48,754 bases of DNA from JBDTMT01 sp033764095 (GTDB lineage Bacteria > Desulfobacterota > Binatia > HRBIN30 > CADEER01). The stretch lies in contig JANRJF010000049.1 of the NCBI GenBank assembly GCA_033764095.1, positions 1-48,754 on the forward strand. Direction: 5' to 3'. This document shows positions 16,937-26,162 of the stretch, piece after piece. A program made the translations under genes and the position numbers. Position 1 is the first letter of the stretch, and every line of letters starts with the position of its first letter. The notes under the pieces are model-generated. The model was not told where the DNA came from. It ran no database searches and saw nothing but the letters and a program-made list of their open reading frames with translations.

Positions 16937-19399
16937 ATGAGACGGGATCGCGCGCGACGCCATCGGCCATCTCTGCCGGTCCTGGCATTCGGGCTGTGGC
17001 TGGCGGCCGCGTTGGTCGGCGGCTGCGGCGACGACGGGATGGGCGCCGCGCCGGTCGAAGGGCCGCTGCCGAACGGAGCGGACGACGCGCAGGCGTACAC
17101 CGAGCGCTTCCTCGCCGGCAATCCGCGCGCCCTGCTGCCGCCCGACCTGCTCGCCGTCGTCGACCTCGAAGCGACCGGCGAGACCGACGGCGACACCTGC
17201 GACACCCAGGATGGCGTCGACTGCCTGCCCTACGTCTTCGACGCCGACACCCGGCTGACGTTGTCCACCGATGACGCACCGGTCGAGCTCGAGCGGCTGG
17301 TCCTGCGCGACGCCGCCGGCGCGGTGGTGCTGGCGCAGGCCGCCGGTTCGCCGCCGAGCAGCGCCACGATCGCGGCCGGCGCGTACGTCCTCGAGCTGCG
17401 CCATCGCTTCGCCGGCGACCGCGGCGCGGCGACGCGCACGATCTTCCTGCAGCCGAGCGCGCCGCCGGCGGAGGCCGCGGTCCAGGCGGGATCGACCGAC
17501 GGCGTCGCGGCCCAGACGGCGCCGCGCACGATCGAGATCAGCGCCACGCGCGACTGCATCGGCTGCAATTTCTCCAAGGCGCGGCTGGTGGAACAGCACT
17601 TCGACGGGCTGACGCTGTCCGGGGCGGTCTTCGACGGGGCCGAGATGAACAACACCACCTTCCGCGGCGCCGTGATGGACGGCTGCTCGCTGCAGAAGCT
17701 GGCCGTGTACCCGACCTTCCGGCAGCTGAACGCGACCAACGCGGAGGACCGCGACGCCGACTTCAGCGGCGCGACGCTGAGCGGCTCGACCTTCTCGGTG
17801 CTCATCTTCCCCGGCCGCGGCCCCTTCACCGCCAGCTTTCGCGACGCGACGCTCGACCACACGGTGTGGGAGTTCGCCGGCGGCGATCAGCACGTCTGCA
17901 TCGGCGAGGGCTTCAACGCCTTCTGCGGCTTTCTCTCGCCCGACTTCCGCAACGCCGACCTGCGCCAGGCGCGCTTCACGCGGGTGGAGTTCCGCAGCCG
18001 CTACGGCCGCGTCGGCTGCTCCTTTCAGGGCGCCGACCTGACCGGCGCCGACTTTCGCGCCGCACAGCCGCGCAACTACTTCCGGCTGGGACCCTGCCGA
18101 TTCGACCGCGAGCCCGAGTCGGGCCGCGTCACCATCCTGCGCGACGCCAATCTCAGCCATGTCGTCGCGCACGGCGTGCTCGGCGGCGCGGGCGTGACCT
18201 TCAGCGAGGCGGACCTGCGCGGGGCCGTCCTGGAGGGCGCGCACCTCGGCATGCCGGACAACGGGCACCCGCAGGGCGCGTCATTCGCGCGCGCCAACCT
18301 GAGCGGCGCGCGCCTCGCCGGCGCCACCATCGCCGGGGTGAACTTCACCGGCGCCACGCTGACCGGTCTCATTCCGTCGACCTTCAACGGCGTCGACCTG
18401 ACGTTGACCAACTTCGCCGAGGTCAACCTGGCCGGCTTCGACCTGTCGCGCACCGACTTCAGCCGCGCCGCCTCGTTCCGCGGCGGCGCGCCGCGCTTCA
18501 TCGGCGCCACGCTCAGCGACGGCACGCGCGGCGTCAACCTCGCCGGCCAGGTGTTCCCGTCGCTCTACAGCGGACTGAAGGGCACCGACCTGACCGGTGC
18601 GACGCTGACCGGCGCCGAACTGCCCGAGGCCGACCTGGAGGGCGTCACCCTCATCAACGCGCGGATGGTTGGCGCCAATCTCAACTTCGCCAACCTGCGC
18701 CGCGCCAAAATGATCGCGGCGACGCTCGGCGTCGCCCCGGGAAGCGAGATCGCCGCCGGCTCCCTGCGCGGCGCGCTGATGACCGACGTCGACCTGAGCG
18801 ACGCCGACCTGCGCTCGGTCGACCTCACCAGCGCGCATCTCTACGGCGACACCGCGTTCACCAAGCTGATCCGCACGCGGCTCGACTCGGCCAACTTCAG
18901 CCACGCGATCTGCTCGCAGGTGCACTTCAGCGGCACGATGAACAATGCGGTGTTCACCGGCGCGCAGCTGGTCAACGCGGTGTTCAACGGCGCCACCCTG
19001 ACCAACGCCAAGTTCAGCGACGCCTACCTGCAGGGCGCCGACTTCGCCAACGCCACCGGCACCACCGGCACCGGGCTCAGCAACGCGGCGGTCGCGGCGG
19101 CGGCGGGGACGTGGTCGTTCACGGAACAGGACGGCACGCCGTTCGTCGTCCGCTACGAAGCGACCAAGCTCGGCCGCTTGGCCACCGATCCCAGCGTCGT
19201 CTGCCCGGACGGCACGCGCGGGCCATGCTGCCCGAACGGCGATCTCGCCGCCTGTCTCAACGCCAAGCTCAAGCCGGTGCGCAACGGCCCGCACCCGCCG
19301 ATCCCGCCCTGCGTGCCGAAGGCGCCGCGCTACGACAACTGCATCACGCCGCGCCCCACCGCGACGCCGCGCCCCACCCCGACGCCGGTGCGGCCGTAG
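16937..19399 (+). CDS. Pentapeptide-repeat lipoprotein
   Basis: An 820-residue protein beginning MRRDRARRHRPSLPVLAFGL, with a lipobox VGGC (Cys30), so it is a predicted lipoprotein. A globular region of about 175 residues precedes many A(D/N)Lxx-type pentapeptides (for example NADLRQARF, GADLTGADF, ANLSGARLAG, GVNFTGATL). These should fold as a right-handed quadrilateral beta-helix. The array is interrupted near residues 360-400 and ends in a Cys/Pro-rich tail with a PTATPRPTPTP linker. The open frame extends upstream, but ATG 16937 is chosen because it gives the lipoprotein signal. The role is unknown; surface scaffolding is a guess. Confidence 0.88.
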   Translation: MRRDRARRHRPSLPVLAFGLWLAAALVGGCGDDGMGAAPVEGPLPNGADDAQAYTERFLAGNPRALLPPDLLAVVDLEATGETDGDTCDTQDGVDCLPYVFDADTRLTLSTDDAPVELERLVLRDAAGAVVLAQAAGSPPSSATIAAGAYVLELRHRFAGDRGAATRTIFLQPSAPPAEAAVQAGSTDGVAAQTAPRTIEISATRDCIGCNFSKARLVEQHFDGLTLSGAVFDGAEMNNTTFRGAVMDGCSLQKLAVYPTFRQLNATNAEDRDADFSGATLSGSTFSVLIFPGRGPFTASFRDATLDHTVWEFAGGDQHVCIGEGFNAFCGFLSPDFRNADLRQARFTRVEFRSRYGRVGCSFQGADLTGADFRAAQPRNYFRLGPCRFDREPESGRVTILRDANLSHVVAHGVLGGAGVTFSEADLRGAVLEGAHLGMPDNGHPQGASFARANLSGARLAGATIAGVNFTGATLTGLIPSTFNGVDLTLTNFAEVNLAGFDLSRTDFSRAASFRGGAPRFIGATLSDGTRGVNLAGQVFPSLYSGLKGTDLTGATLTGAELPEADLEGVTLINARMVGANLNFANLRRAKMIAATLGVAPGSEIAAGSLRGALMTDVDLSDADLRSVDLTSAHLYGDTAFTKLIRTRLDSANFSHAICSQVHFSGTMNNAVFTGAQLVNAVFNGATLTNAKFSDAYLQGADFANATGTTGTGLSNAAVAAAAGTWSFTEQDGTPFVVRYEATKLGRLATDPSVVCPDGTRGPCCPNGDLAACLNAKLKPVRNGPHPPIPPCVPKAPRYDNCITPRPTATPRPTPTPVRP

Positions 19400-19427
19400 G
19401 TTCGCGGCGCTGCCGAGCGGGGGGACT

Positions 19428-19577
19428 GCTCAACACAGACCGACACGGACCCCGCCGGCGCGCGCCAGTGATGGCCACGGTAGCGCGCCACCTCACGCTT
19501 CACCTGTCTTTCTGCTGGCATTTTTCGTGTGACCCGGTGGGGGGCCGGGGTGAGGTCCGTGTTCACCTGTGTCGAGC
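19428..19577. repeat. Degenerate inverted repeat of the CAACACAGA family
   Basis: The arms at about 19428-19454 and 19548-19577 pair with several mismatches and a 3-nt bulge. The outer ends are GCTCAACACAGAC and TGTGTCGAGC. The loop is about 93 nt. It follows the pentapeptide gene and precedes the giant transferase gene. Confidence 0.8.
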
Positions 19578-19602
19578 CGTTGGCCACGGGCGGGACGAGC
19601 AA

Positions 19603-19629
19603 TTGCCTCGCTGCCGCGATCCGTATAAG
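19603..19629 (+). promoter_or_regulatory. Weak candidate promoter before the giant transferase
   Basis: TTGCCT (19603-19608) and TATAAG (19624-19629) are separated by 15 nt and lie 23 nt upstream of the ATG. The -10 box is good; the spacer is short. TATA-like boxes at similar distance occur after several hairpins in this window. Confidence 0.3.
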
Positions 19630-19652
19630 GCGGCGCAATTGTTCATCGTGCC

Positions 19653-22600
19653 ATGAGTGACCCGCACAGCTCGTCCCGCCGGCTGCGGCTCTGGCTCGTC
19701 GCCCTGCTGGCGTTTGCCGCCACGGTGCGGCTGGTCGGCCTCGACTACGACGACCGCCACTTCTTCCATCCGGACGAGCGGCGCATCGCCTTCGCGGTCG
19801 ACGAGCTGTCGTTCCAGCCGCTGCAGCTGAACCCGCACTTCTTCAACTACGGCTCGTTCCCGATCTACGTCGTCCGCGGCATCACCAGCCTGCTCGGCAA
19901 CTTCGACGAGCGCATCGCCCGCTACGACGGCGTCATGCGCACCGGCCGCGCGGTCAGCGGCGTGGTCGGCACGCTCACCGTGCTGGTGCTGGTCGTCCTC
20001 GCGGCGCGCCGCTACGACCGCCGCACCGGCCTGCTGGCCGGCTTCCTGCTCGCCGCCTGCGTCCTGCACATCCAGAACTCGCACTTCGGCACCACCGACA
20101 TCTTCCTCACCTTCCTGGTGACGCTGGCGCTCTATCAACTGGTCAACGTCGTCGAGCGCGGCTGGACGCGCGACTACGTCCTGGCCGGCATCGTCATCGG
20201 CCTCGCCGCGGCGACCAAGTTCAGCGCCCTGCCGCTGCTCGCGCCGCTCGGCGTCGCCTGCCTGATCCGCTGGCCGCGCGACGGCTTCCTGGCGGTCGTC
20301 TGGCGCGGCGCGGTCGCCGTCCTGTGCGTCTTCGGCGCCTTCTTCCTCGGCCAGCCGTACGCCTTCCTCGACTACGCCAAGTACGCCAGCGACATCGACG
20401 AGCAGAGCCGCATGGTGCGCAACGCCGGCCTGCTGCCGTACACCAACCAGTACGTCGGCGTGCCGAAGTACTTCTACGACCTCGAGCAGCTGGTGCTCTG
20501 GGGCATGGCGCCGCCGCTCGGCCTGGTGGCGATCTGGGCGAGCGCGACGCGCGTCGTCGGCGCGGTGCGCGAGCGCTCGGCGATCGACCTCATGCTGCTG
20601 TCGTGGGTGGTGCCGTTCTTCCTCATCACCGGCTCGTTCGACGTCAAGTTCATCCGCTACCTGCTGCCGATCTATCCGATCATGATCATGTGGGCGGCGG
20701 CCTGGCTGCTGCGGCTGGCCGACCGCTCGCGCCTCGGCGTCGCGCTGCTGTGGACGGTGGTCGTCGCCACCGGCCTGTCGGCGCTCGCCTTCATGTCGAT
20801 CTACACCCGGCCGCACTCGGTGGTGACCGCCTCGGAGTGGGTCTACCGCCACGTGCCGGCCGGCAAGACGATCCTCACCCAGCACTGGGACGAGGGCTTT
20901 CCGCTGCCGCTGCCGGGGCAGAGCCCGGGCAAGTACAAGATCAAGGACCTGCCGTACTACGAGCCCGACGTGCCGAATAAGTGGCGCCAGATCGCCGACG
21001 ACCTGGCGAACGGCGACTACATCGCCTTCCAGACCAAGCGGCTCTACGGCGCGCTCACCATGGCGACGGAGAAGTACCCGATCGGCAACCGCTACTTCTA
21101 CCAGCTCTTCGCCGGCGACCTGGGCTACACGCTGATCTACGAGTACGGCTCGCGCCCCGGCCTGTTCGGGCTCGACGCGCCGGACGAGCTCGCCGACGAG
21201 TCGTTCACCGTCTACGACCACCCCAAGGTCCTGATCTTCGAGAACACCGGCCGCCTCTCGGCCGACGTGATCTACGACCGGATCATGACCGGCGGCCCGT
21301 CGCGCAAGCTGACCCGCAACGACCTGCTGCTCTTCAGCCCGGAACGCATCGGCGGCGAGGCGACGCCGTCGCAGCCGATCCGCGCCAGCGTCCCGGCGCT
21401 GCTCTGGTTCGCGCTGGTGGTGCAGGTCCTCGGCATGAGCGCCTTCGCCATCCTGCGCGGCTGGCTGCCGGTGCCCGGCGTCTACGCGCTGTCGAAGGTG
21501 CTCGGCATCCTGCTCTTCGCCTGGGTGCCGTGGCTGCTGGCCAGCTACGGGCAGGCGCCGTTCACGCGCGGCACGTTGGCGGCGATGCTCGGCGTCGTCG
21601 TGCTGTGGGGCGTCGTCGCCTGGCGCCGCGGCCGCGCCCGCGCCCTGCCGACCGCCGGCGAGTGGTGGCCGACCGAGCTGCTCTTCTGGGGCGTCTTCCT
21701 CTTCTTCGTCGTCGTACGCGCCTACAACCCGGAGATCTTCTGGGGCGAGAAGCCGATGGACTTCTCGTTCCTCAACGCGCTCAACCGCACCACCACGCTG
21801 CCGCCGCCGGAGCCGTGGTTCTCCGGCTCGACGCTGCACTACACCTACTTCGGCCACTACATCGTCGCGGCGCTCGGCAAGGTCTGCCACATCCACCCGG
21901 GCATCACCTTCAACCTCGGCCTGGCGCTGTTCGGCGCGCTCACCGCGATGGCGGCGTTCGCGCTCGGCTGCGCGATCAGCGGCCGGCGCGGCGTCGGCCT
22001 GCTCGCCGCCAGCTTCGTGGTGCTGATCGGCAACCTCGCCGGCCTGCGCGAGCTGATCGAGCGCCGCGTCGTCAACTTCGACTACTTCTGGGCGACCTCG
22101 CGGGTCATCAAGGACACCATCAACGAGTACCCGTTCTGGAGCTACCTGTTCGCCGACCTGCACGCGCACGTGCTGGTGATGCCGTTCTCGCTCAGCTTCC
22201 TGGCGCTGGCGGTGTGGTGGGTGCGGCGCGCCGAGGCGCCGGCGCCGATCGCGCCGCTGCGCCTGTTCCTGCTGCTCGGCTGGCTGCTCGGCGCGATCAT
22301 GGTCACCAACGGCTGGAGCTCGCCGACCTACGTGCTGTTCTTCCCGTTCCTGGTCGGCTGCGCGCAGCTGGCGCGCGCGCCGCTCGGCCGCGCGCGCGTC
22401 CTGCTGCTGGTGCTGCTGGCGCTGCTCGGCGTCAGCCTGCTCGGCGTCAAGCTGGCGGTGCCGGAGCCGCCGGCCTGGGCGCTGGAGCGCTTCGGCGACA
22501 TCGCCGGCTCACTGCTGCCCTGGCTGCTGTTCGGCGTGCTCGGGCTGATGGCGTTCGTCCTGCTGCCCGGCCCGCTGCTGCTCACCGGCGTCATGGTGGC

Positions 22601-24581
22601 GGTGGCGTACGTCCTCTACCTGCCGTTCTGGAGCGACTTCGAGGCGCCGCCGCGCAATGTCGGCCTGGAGACCCAGAACTTCGCCAACGCCTGGGACTTC
22701 GCCAACATCTTCGGCCTCTTCCTGTTCATCGCCATTCCGTTCCTGTTCGCGCTGTGGCGGCGCGGCCTGCGCCCCGCCGATCAACCGCTCGGCGCCGCGC
22801 GCCGCCTGGCGATGTGGCTGGTCGGCCTGACCGTCGCCGCGGTCTGGCTCGCCTCGGTTCCTCCGATCGAGCGCGCCCTGCCGTTCGGCCTGCACGGCTC
22901 GCTGCGTCTCGGCCTGGTGGTGCTGGCGGTGCTCGCCTTCACCATTGCCGTGCAGCGCGGCCTGAGCTCGACCCAGCGCGTCGCGGCGACCATGTTGTCG
23001 TTCGCCTTCGCGGTCACTGCCGGCACCGACGTGGTGTTCGTGTGGGACCGCATGAACACCATCTTCAAGTTCTACCTGGAGGCGTGGTTCCTGTTCGGCG
23101 CCTCCTGCGCGGCGGCCGCCGCCGAGCTGTGGAGCGGCCTGATCCGCTCCGCCACGCTGCGCCGCGCCTGGAAGGCGGCGGTCGTGCTGCTGCTCGGCCT
23201 GAGCGTGTTCACCGCCGCCAGCGGCGTCGTTGCCGTGGTGCGCCTCGACCGCGTCGAGACGCCGGAGCCGACGCTCGACGGCACCGCCTACCTGCCGCAG
23301 CACGCACCGCTCGATCGCGCCGCCTACGAATGGCTGAACGACAACGTCGGCGGCATCCCGGTGCTGGCCGAGGCGTACGGGCCGTCGTACCAGGAGTTCG
23401 CCCGCGTCGCGATGAACACCGGCCTGCCGACCGTGCTCGGCTGGGACTACCACGTCCACCAGCGCGCCCACCGCTGGCCGGACATCAACAAGCGCAAGGA
23501 CGACCTGAAGAAGCTCTACACCACCGAGAACAAGCAGGTGGCGCAGGACATCCTGCGCAAGTACCACGTCGCGCTGGTCTACGTCGGTCCGCTCGAGCGC
23601 CGCACCTACGCCGGCGCCAACCTCACCCGCTTCAACGAGTGGAGCGATCTGCTGACGCCGGTCTACAGCAACGCCGGCGTGTCGATCTTCGCCGTGCAGG
23701 GCCAGTATGCCGGCGCCATTCCGGTGACGACCATCGAGCAGGTGCCGCTGGTTCCCGAGGAGGAGGCCGCGGCGCCGCCGCAGGGCGCGCCGGGACAGCT
23801 CAGCCAGCCGCGCGGCCTGGCGCTCGACAAGGACGGCAACGTCTACGTCGCCGACTTCGGCAATGAGCGCATCCAGAAGTTCACTCCCGAGTTCGGCTTC
23901 GTGAAGGAGTGGGGCTCGCGCGGCGAGCTGCCGTCGCAGTTCAAGCAGCCGGGCGACGTCGCGGTCGGCCCCGACGGCCTGGTCTACGTCGCCGACACCT
24001 GGAACCAGCGCGTCCAGGTCTTCACCCCCGAGGGCGAGTACAAGAAGGAATGGGCCGACAAGTACTACGGCCCGCGCGGCATCGGCATCGCGCCGAAGAG
24101 CGGCAAGATCTACCTCGCCGACACCGGCAACCATAAGGTGCGCCGCTTCAGTCCCGACGGCGTCGAGGAGCTGTCGTTCGGCAGCCTCGGCAAGGAGCCC
24201 GGCCAGTTCACCGAGCCGGTCGGCGTCGCGGTCGACGACGCCGGCACCGTCTACGTGGTCGACAACGGCAACGCCCGCCTGCAGATGTTCGATGCCGACG
24301 GCAAGTTGCTCGGCAGCTTCCCGGTCGAGGGCTGGCAGCAGAAGGTGTTCTCCGAGCCGCACGTCACCGTCACGCCCGACGGCGTCATCTGGGTCAGCGT
24401 CCCGGTCGAGCAGCTCATCCGCGCCTACGACAAGAGCGGCACCGTCCTGAAGGAAGTGAAAGGCGGCGACGACCCCGCCCTGCCCTTCGACCGCCCGATG
24501 GGCATCAAGTACGACCCGCGCAACGACACCCTGGTCATCGCCGACCTCGAGAATCGGCTGGTGCGCCTGCCGGCAAAATAG
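19653..24581 (+). CDS. Three-part fusion: GT39-like transferase, DUF2298, NHL propeller
   Basis: A 1642-residue membrane protein. Residues 1 to about 520 resemble GT39/PMT-type GT-C transferases: Asp41-Glu42 in FFHPDERRIAF on the first outer loop, and QNSHFGTTDIFLTFL with many helices. Residues of about 680-1000 are a DUF2298 domain, with LHYTYFGHY and TINEYPFWS followed by ADLHAH (Asp835-His839), the motif pair of the separate 712-residue protein. The last 260 residues hold NHL repeats (GNVYVADFGNERIQKF, GLVYVADTWNQRVQVF, GKIYLADTGNHKVRRF), a six-bladed propeller presumably outside the membrane. It probably transfers a sugar from a polyprenyl phosphate. The donor, the acceptor and the reason for joining two transferase-like domains are unknown. 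Confidence 0.9.
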   Translation: MSDPHSSSRRLRLWLVALLAFAATVRLVGLDYDDRHFFHPDERRIAFAVDELSFQPLQLNPHFFNYGSFPIYVVRGITSLLGNFDERIARYDGVMRTGRAVSGVVGTLTVLVLVVLAARRYDRRTGLLAGFLLAACVLHIQNSHFGTTDIFLTFLVTLALYQLVNVVERGWTRDYVLAGIVIGLAAATKFSALPLLAPLGVACLIRWPRDGFLAVVWRGAVAVLCVFGAFFLGQPYAFLDYAKYASDIDEQSRMVRNAGLLPYTNQYVGVPKYFYDLEQLVLWGMAPPLGLVAIWASATRVVGAVRERSAIDLMLLSWVVPFFLITGSFDVKFIRYLLPIYPIMIMWAAAWLLRLADRSRLGVALLWTVVVATGLSALAFMSIYTRPHSVVTASEWVYRHVPAGKTILTQHWDEGFPLPLPGQSPGKYKIKDLPYYEPDVPNKWRQIADDLANGDYIAFQTKRLYGALTMATEKYPIGNRYFYQLFAGDLGYTLIYEYGSRPGLFGLDAPDELADESFTVYDHPKVLIFENTGRLSADVIYDRIMTGGPSRKLTRNDLLLFSPERIGGEATPSQPIRASVPALLWFALVVQVLGMSAFAILRGWLPVPGVYALSKVLGILLFAWVPWLLASYGQAPFTRGTLAAMLGVVVLWGVVAWRRGRARALPTAGEWWPTELLFWGVFLFFVVVRAYNPEIFWGEKPMDFSFLNALNRTTTLPPPEPWFSGSTLHYTYFGHYIVAALGKVCHIHPGITFNLGLALFGALTAMAAFALGCAISGRRGVGLLAASFVVLIGNLAGLRELIERRVVNFDYFWATSRVIKDTINEYPFWSYLFADLHAHVLVMPFSLSFLALAVWWVRRAEAPAPIAPLRLFLLLGWLLGAIMVTNGWSSPTYVLFFPFLVGCAQLARAPLGRARVLLLVLLALLGVSLLGVKLAVPEPPAWALERFGDIAGSLLPWLLFGVLGLMAFVLLPGPLLLTGVMVAVAYVLYLPFWSDFEAPPRNVGLETQNFANAWDFANIFGLFLFIAIPFLFALWRRGLRPADQPLGAARRLAMWLVGLTVAAVWLASVPPIERALPFGLHGSLRLGLVVLAVLAFTIAVQRGLSSTQRVAATMLSFAFAVTAGTDVVFVWDRMNTIFKFYLEAWFLFGASCAAAAAELWSGLIRSATLRRAWKAAVVLLLGLSVFTAASGVVAVVRLDRVETPEPTLDGTAYLPQHAPLDRAAYEWLNDNVGGIPVLAEAYGPSYQEFARVAMNTGLPTVLGWDYHVHQRAHRWPDINKRKDDLKKLYTTENKQVAQDILRKYHVALVYVGPLERRTYAGANLTRFNEWSDLLTPVYSNAGVSIFAVQGQYAGAIPVTTIEQVPLVPEEEAAAPPQGAPGQLSQPRGLALDKDGNVYVADFGNERIQKFTPEFGFVKEWGSRGELPSQFKQPGDVAVGPDGLVYVADTWNQRVQVFTPEGEYKKEWADKYYGPRGIGIAPKSGKIYLADTGNHKVRRFSPDGVEELSFGSLGKEPGQFTEPVGVAVDDAGTVYVVDNGNARLQMFDADGKLLGSFPVEGWQQKVFSEPHVTVTPDGVIWVSVPVEQLIRAYDKSGTVLKEVKGGDDPALPFDRPMGIKYDPRNDTLVIADLENRLVRLPAK

Positions 24582-24602
24582 CGCCCGGCACCGTGCCGGG
24601 CG
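24582..24602 (+). terminator. Short GC hairpin after the giant transferase
   Basis: CGCCCGGCA (24582-24590) pairs perfectly with TGCCGGGCG (24594-24602) around a 3-nt loop, immediately after the stop. No U-tract follows, so it would be an atypical terminator or an mRNA 3' end stabiliser. Unlike the other spacer elements it is short and has no family members in the window. Confidence 0.45.
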
Positions 24603-24660
24603 GGCGCGCTTGATCAACCGCGGCGGCACGCGCCCGCCCGAACCGGGAGTCGTCACACCA

Positions 24661-24888
24661 ATGATCAACAGTCGCGACGATCTGCGCGAATGGGTGGAGG
24701 AGCTGTTCGACGCGCTGCACGGCGCCGACCTTCCCGCCGCGCAGCGTGAGGCCGCCATCGAGGCAGCTACCGACGTGCTCGCCAACAAGGCGAGGAGCGC
24801 CGGACTGCTGTACGGACGCGACTGGTCTACGTGGCTCGACGAACGCGGCGAGACGGCGTTGATCGAGCACCTCACCGCGGCGCAGTAG
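24661..24888 (+). CDS. Small protein of unknown function (75 residues)
   Basis: ATG 24661 has GGGAG about 10-14 nt upstream. A TTG start 51 nt further upstream is less likely. The sequence is acidic, apparently helical and cytosolic (REWVEELFDALHGADL, AAIEAATDVLANKA), ending DWSTWLDERGETALIEHL. It has no signal peptide or membrane segment. I do not recognise the family. It lies 43 nt ahead of the isomerase gene on the same strand. Confidence 0.6.
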   Translation: MINSRDDLREWVEELFDALHGADLPAAQREAAIEAATDVLANKARSAGLLYGRDWSTWLDERGETALIEHLTAAQ

Positions 24889-24931
24889 CGCGGCGTTTCG
24901 TCGCCTGGACACCGCCGTGCGAAGCTGCCGC

Positions 24932-25591
24932 ATGGCGACGATCCGCTTCTACTTCGACTACGTGTCGCACAACGCCTACCTGGCGTGGACGCAGCTGCCG
25001 GCGCTGGCCGCACGCTACGGCGCGACGATCGAGCGGGTACCGGTGCTGTTCGCCGGGCTGCTCGACGCGCACGGCACGCTCGGGCCGGCGGAGATCCCAG
25101 CCAAGACGGCGTGGATGAACAGGAACGTGCTGCGCAAGGCGGCGCAGCTCGGCGTGCCGCTGCAGCCGCCGGCGTTCCACCCGTTCAATCCGCTGCTGGC
25201 GCTGCGCATCTCGTCGCTACCGCTCGAAGCGGACGCGCGCCGCCGACTGATCGACGGACTGTTCGCCGCGGTGTGGGCGCGCAGTCTGCACGTCGAGGAA
25301 CGCGCCGTGGTCGAGGCGGTGGTATGCGACGCTGGATTCGACGGCGCGGCGCTGATCGAGGCCGCGTCGCAACCGGAGAACAAGGCGCGCGTCCGCCAGC
25401 AGACCGACGACGCGATCGCTGACGGCGTCTTCGGCGTGCCGAGCATGATCGTCGACGGCGAGCTGTTCTGGGGCTTCGACGACCTACGCTTCGTCGAACT
25501 GCGTCTGGCCGGCAAGGATCCGCTCGACCCGCGTGAGGCAGCGCGCTGGCAGAGGCCAGTTCAAGCCTCAGCGACGCGCCGTCGAGTCTAA
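24932..25591 (+). CDS. DsbA-family / 2-hydroxychromene-2-carboxylate isomerase-like protein
   Basis: A 219-residue thioredoxin-fold protein of the GST-kappa/HCCA isomerase branch. The N-terminal strand RFYFDYVSHNAYLAW and the C-terminal GVFGVPSMIVDGELFWGFDDL (cis-Pro loop then a WG motif) are diagnostic. No CxxC is present, so it is not a disulfide oxidase. Such enzymes use glutathione to isomerise naphthalene-type catabolites, but many relatives have unproven substrates. I chose ATG 24932 over GTG 24917 because the family starts directly at the first beta strand. Confidence 0.88.
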   Translation: MATIRFYFDYVSHNAYLAWTQLPALAARYGATIERVPVLFAGLLDAHGTLGPAEIPAKTAWMNRNVLRKAAQLGVPLQPPAFHPFNPLLALRISSLPLEADARRRLIDGLFAAVWARSLHVEERAVVEAVVCDAGFDGAALIEAASQPENKARVRQQTDDAIADGVFGVPSMIVDGELFWGFDDLRFVELRLAGKDPLDPREAARWQRPVQASATRRRV

Positions 25592-25631
25592 GACTCCGCG
25601 GGCGCCCCTCCCGCCGCCACTCGAAGAAGTC

Positions 25632-26000
25632 TCAGATGTTCTCGAACAGATAGAGCGTGTGGCCCTGGTCGTCCTCGAGGACGATCTCGCGGGTCTGCCA
25701 GGGGGTCTCGTGCACGTCACGGCATAGAGCGACGCCCTTGGCCTTCAATTCGGCAGCTGCCGCCGCGACGCCGTCGACCTCGATGTACAGATGGACGTGG
25801 CCGCCGGCGCGCACGTGCGCGATCGACGGGTCGGGCTGGTCGATCAGCTTGAGGTGGAAGGTGTGCTCACCGGCGCAGATGCCGGCGTAGAAGTCCCGGT
25901 ACTTGAACGCCAGCTGCAGGCCGAGCACCTCGGTGTAGAAGCGGATCGAGGCGTCCAGGTCGGTGGTGCGCAGCTGTGGGATGATCGCGGTGGCGTGCAT
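25632..26000 (-). CDS. VOC superfamily (glyoxalase/bleomycin-resistance fold) protein
   Basis: A 122-residue single-module VOC protein: TTDLDASIRFYTEVLGLQL at the start, the metal-side strand HVHLYIEVD in the middle and VLEDDQGHTLYLFE at the end. The pattern of His and the final Glu is compatible with a metal site. Members act as lyases, isomerases, dioxygenases or binding proteins, and the exact role is not predictable. It is convergent with the isomerase gene (40-nt spacer) and divergent from the ATPase-cyclase gene, with a degenerate hairpin between them. Confidence 0.9.
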   Translation of the reverse strand: MHATAIIPQLRTTDLDASIRFYTEVLGLQLAFKYRDFYAGICAGEHTFHLKLIDQPDPSIAHVRAGGHVHLYIEVDGVAAAAAELKAKGVALCRDVHETPWQTREIVLEDDQGHTLYLFENI

Positions 26001-26020
26001 GCGTCCTCCGGCGGGGGTCT

Positions 26021-26091
26021 TTCACCACAACGGCACCACGGCACAACGGCTTTTCGTGGTGTCTTTGTGTCGTCGTGTCGTGGTGGTTGAA
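26021..26091. repeat. Degenerate inverted repeat, TTCACCACAACG family, between divergent genes
   Basis: The arms at about 26021-26049 and 26064-26091 pair with several mismatches and slips. The outer ends TTCACCAC and GGTTGAA keep the family pattern. It lies between the VOC gene and the ATPase-cyclase gene, which diverge. Confidence 0.75.
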
Positions 26092-26162
26092 GGGCGCGTA
26101 GCAAAGCGGCGCGCCGCCCTGATAGGGTTCGCTCGTCCGCCTGCGGGACGCGGGAGCACGCC

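Noticed and set aside
24610..24660. Longer TTG start for the 75-residue protein
   Set aside because: It overlaps the GC hairpin region and lacks a ribosome-binding site; ATG 24661 has GGGAG upstream.
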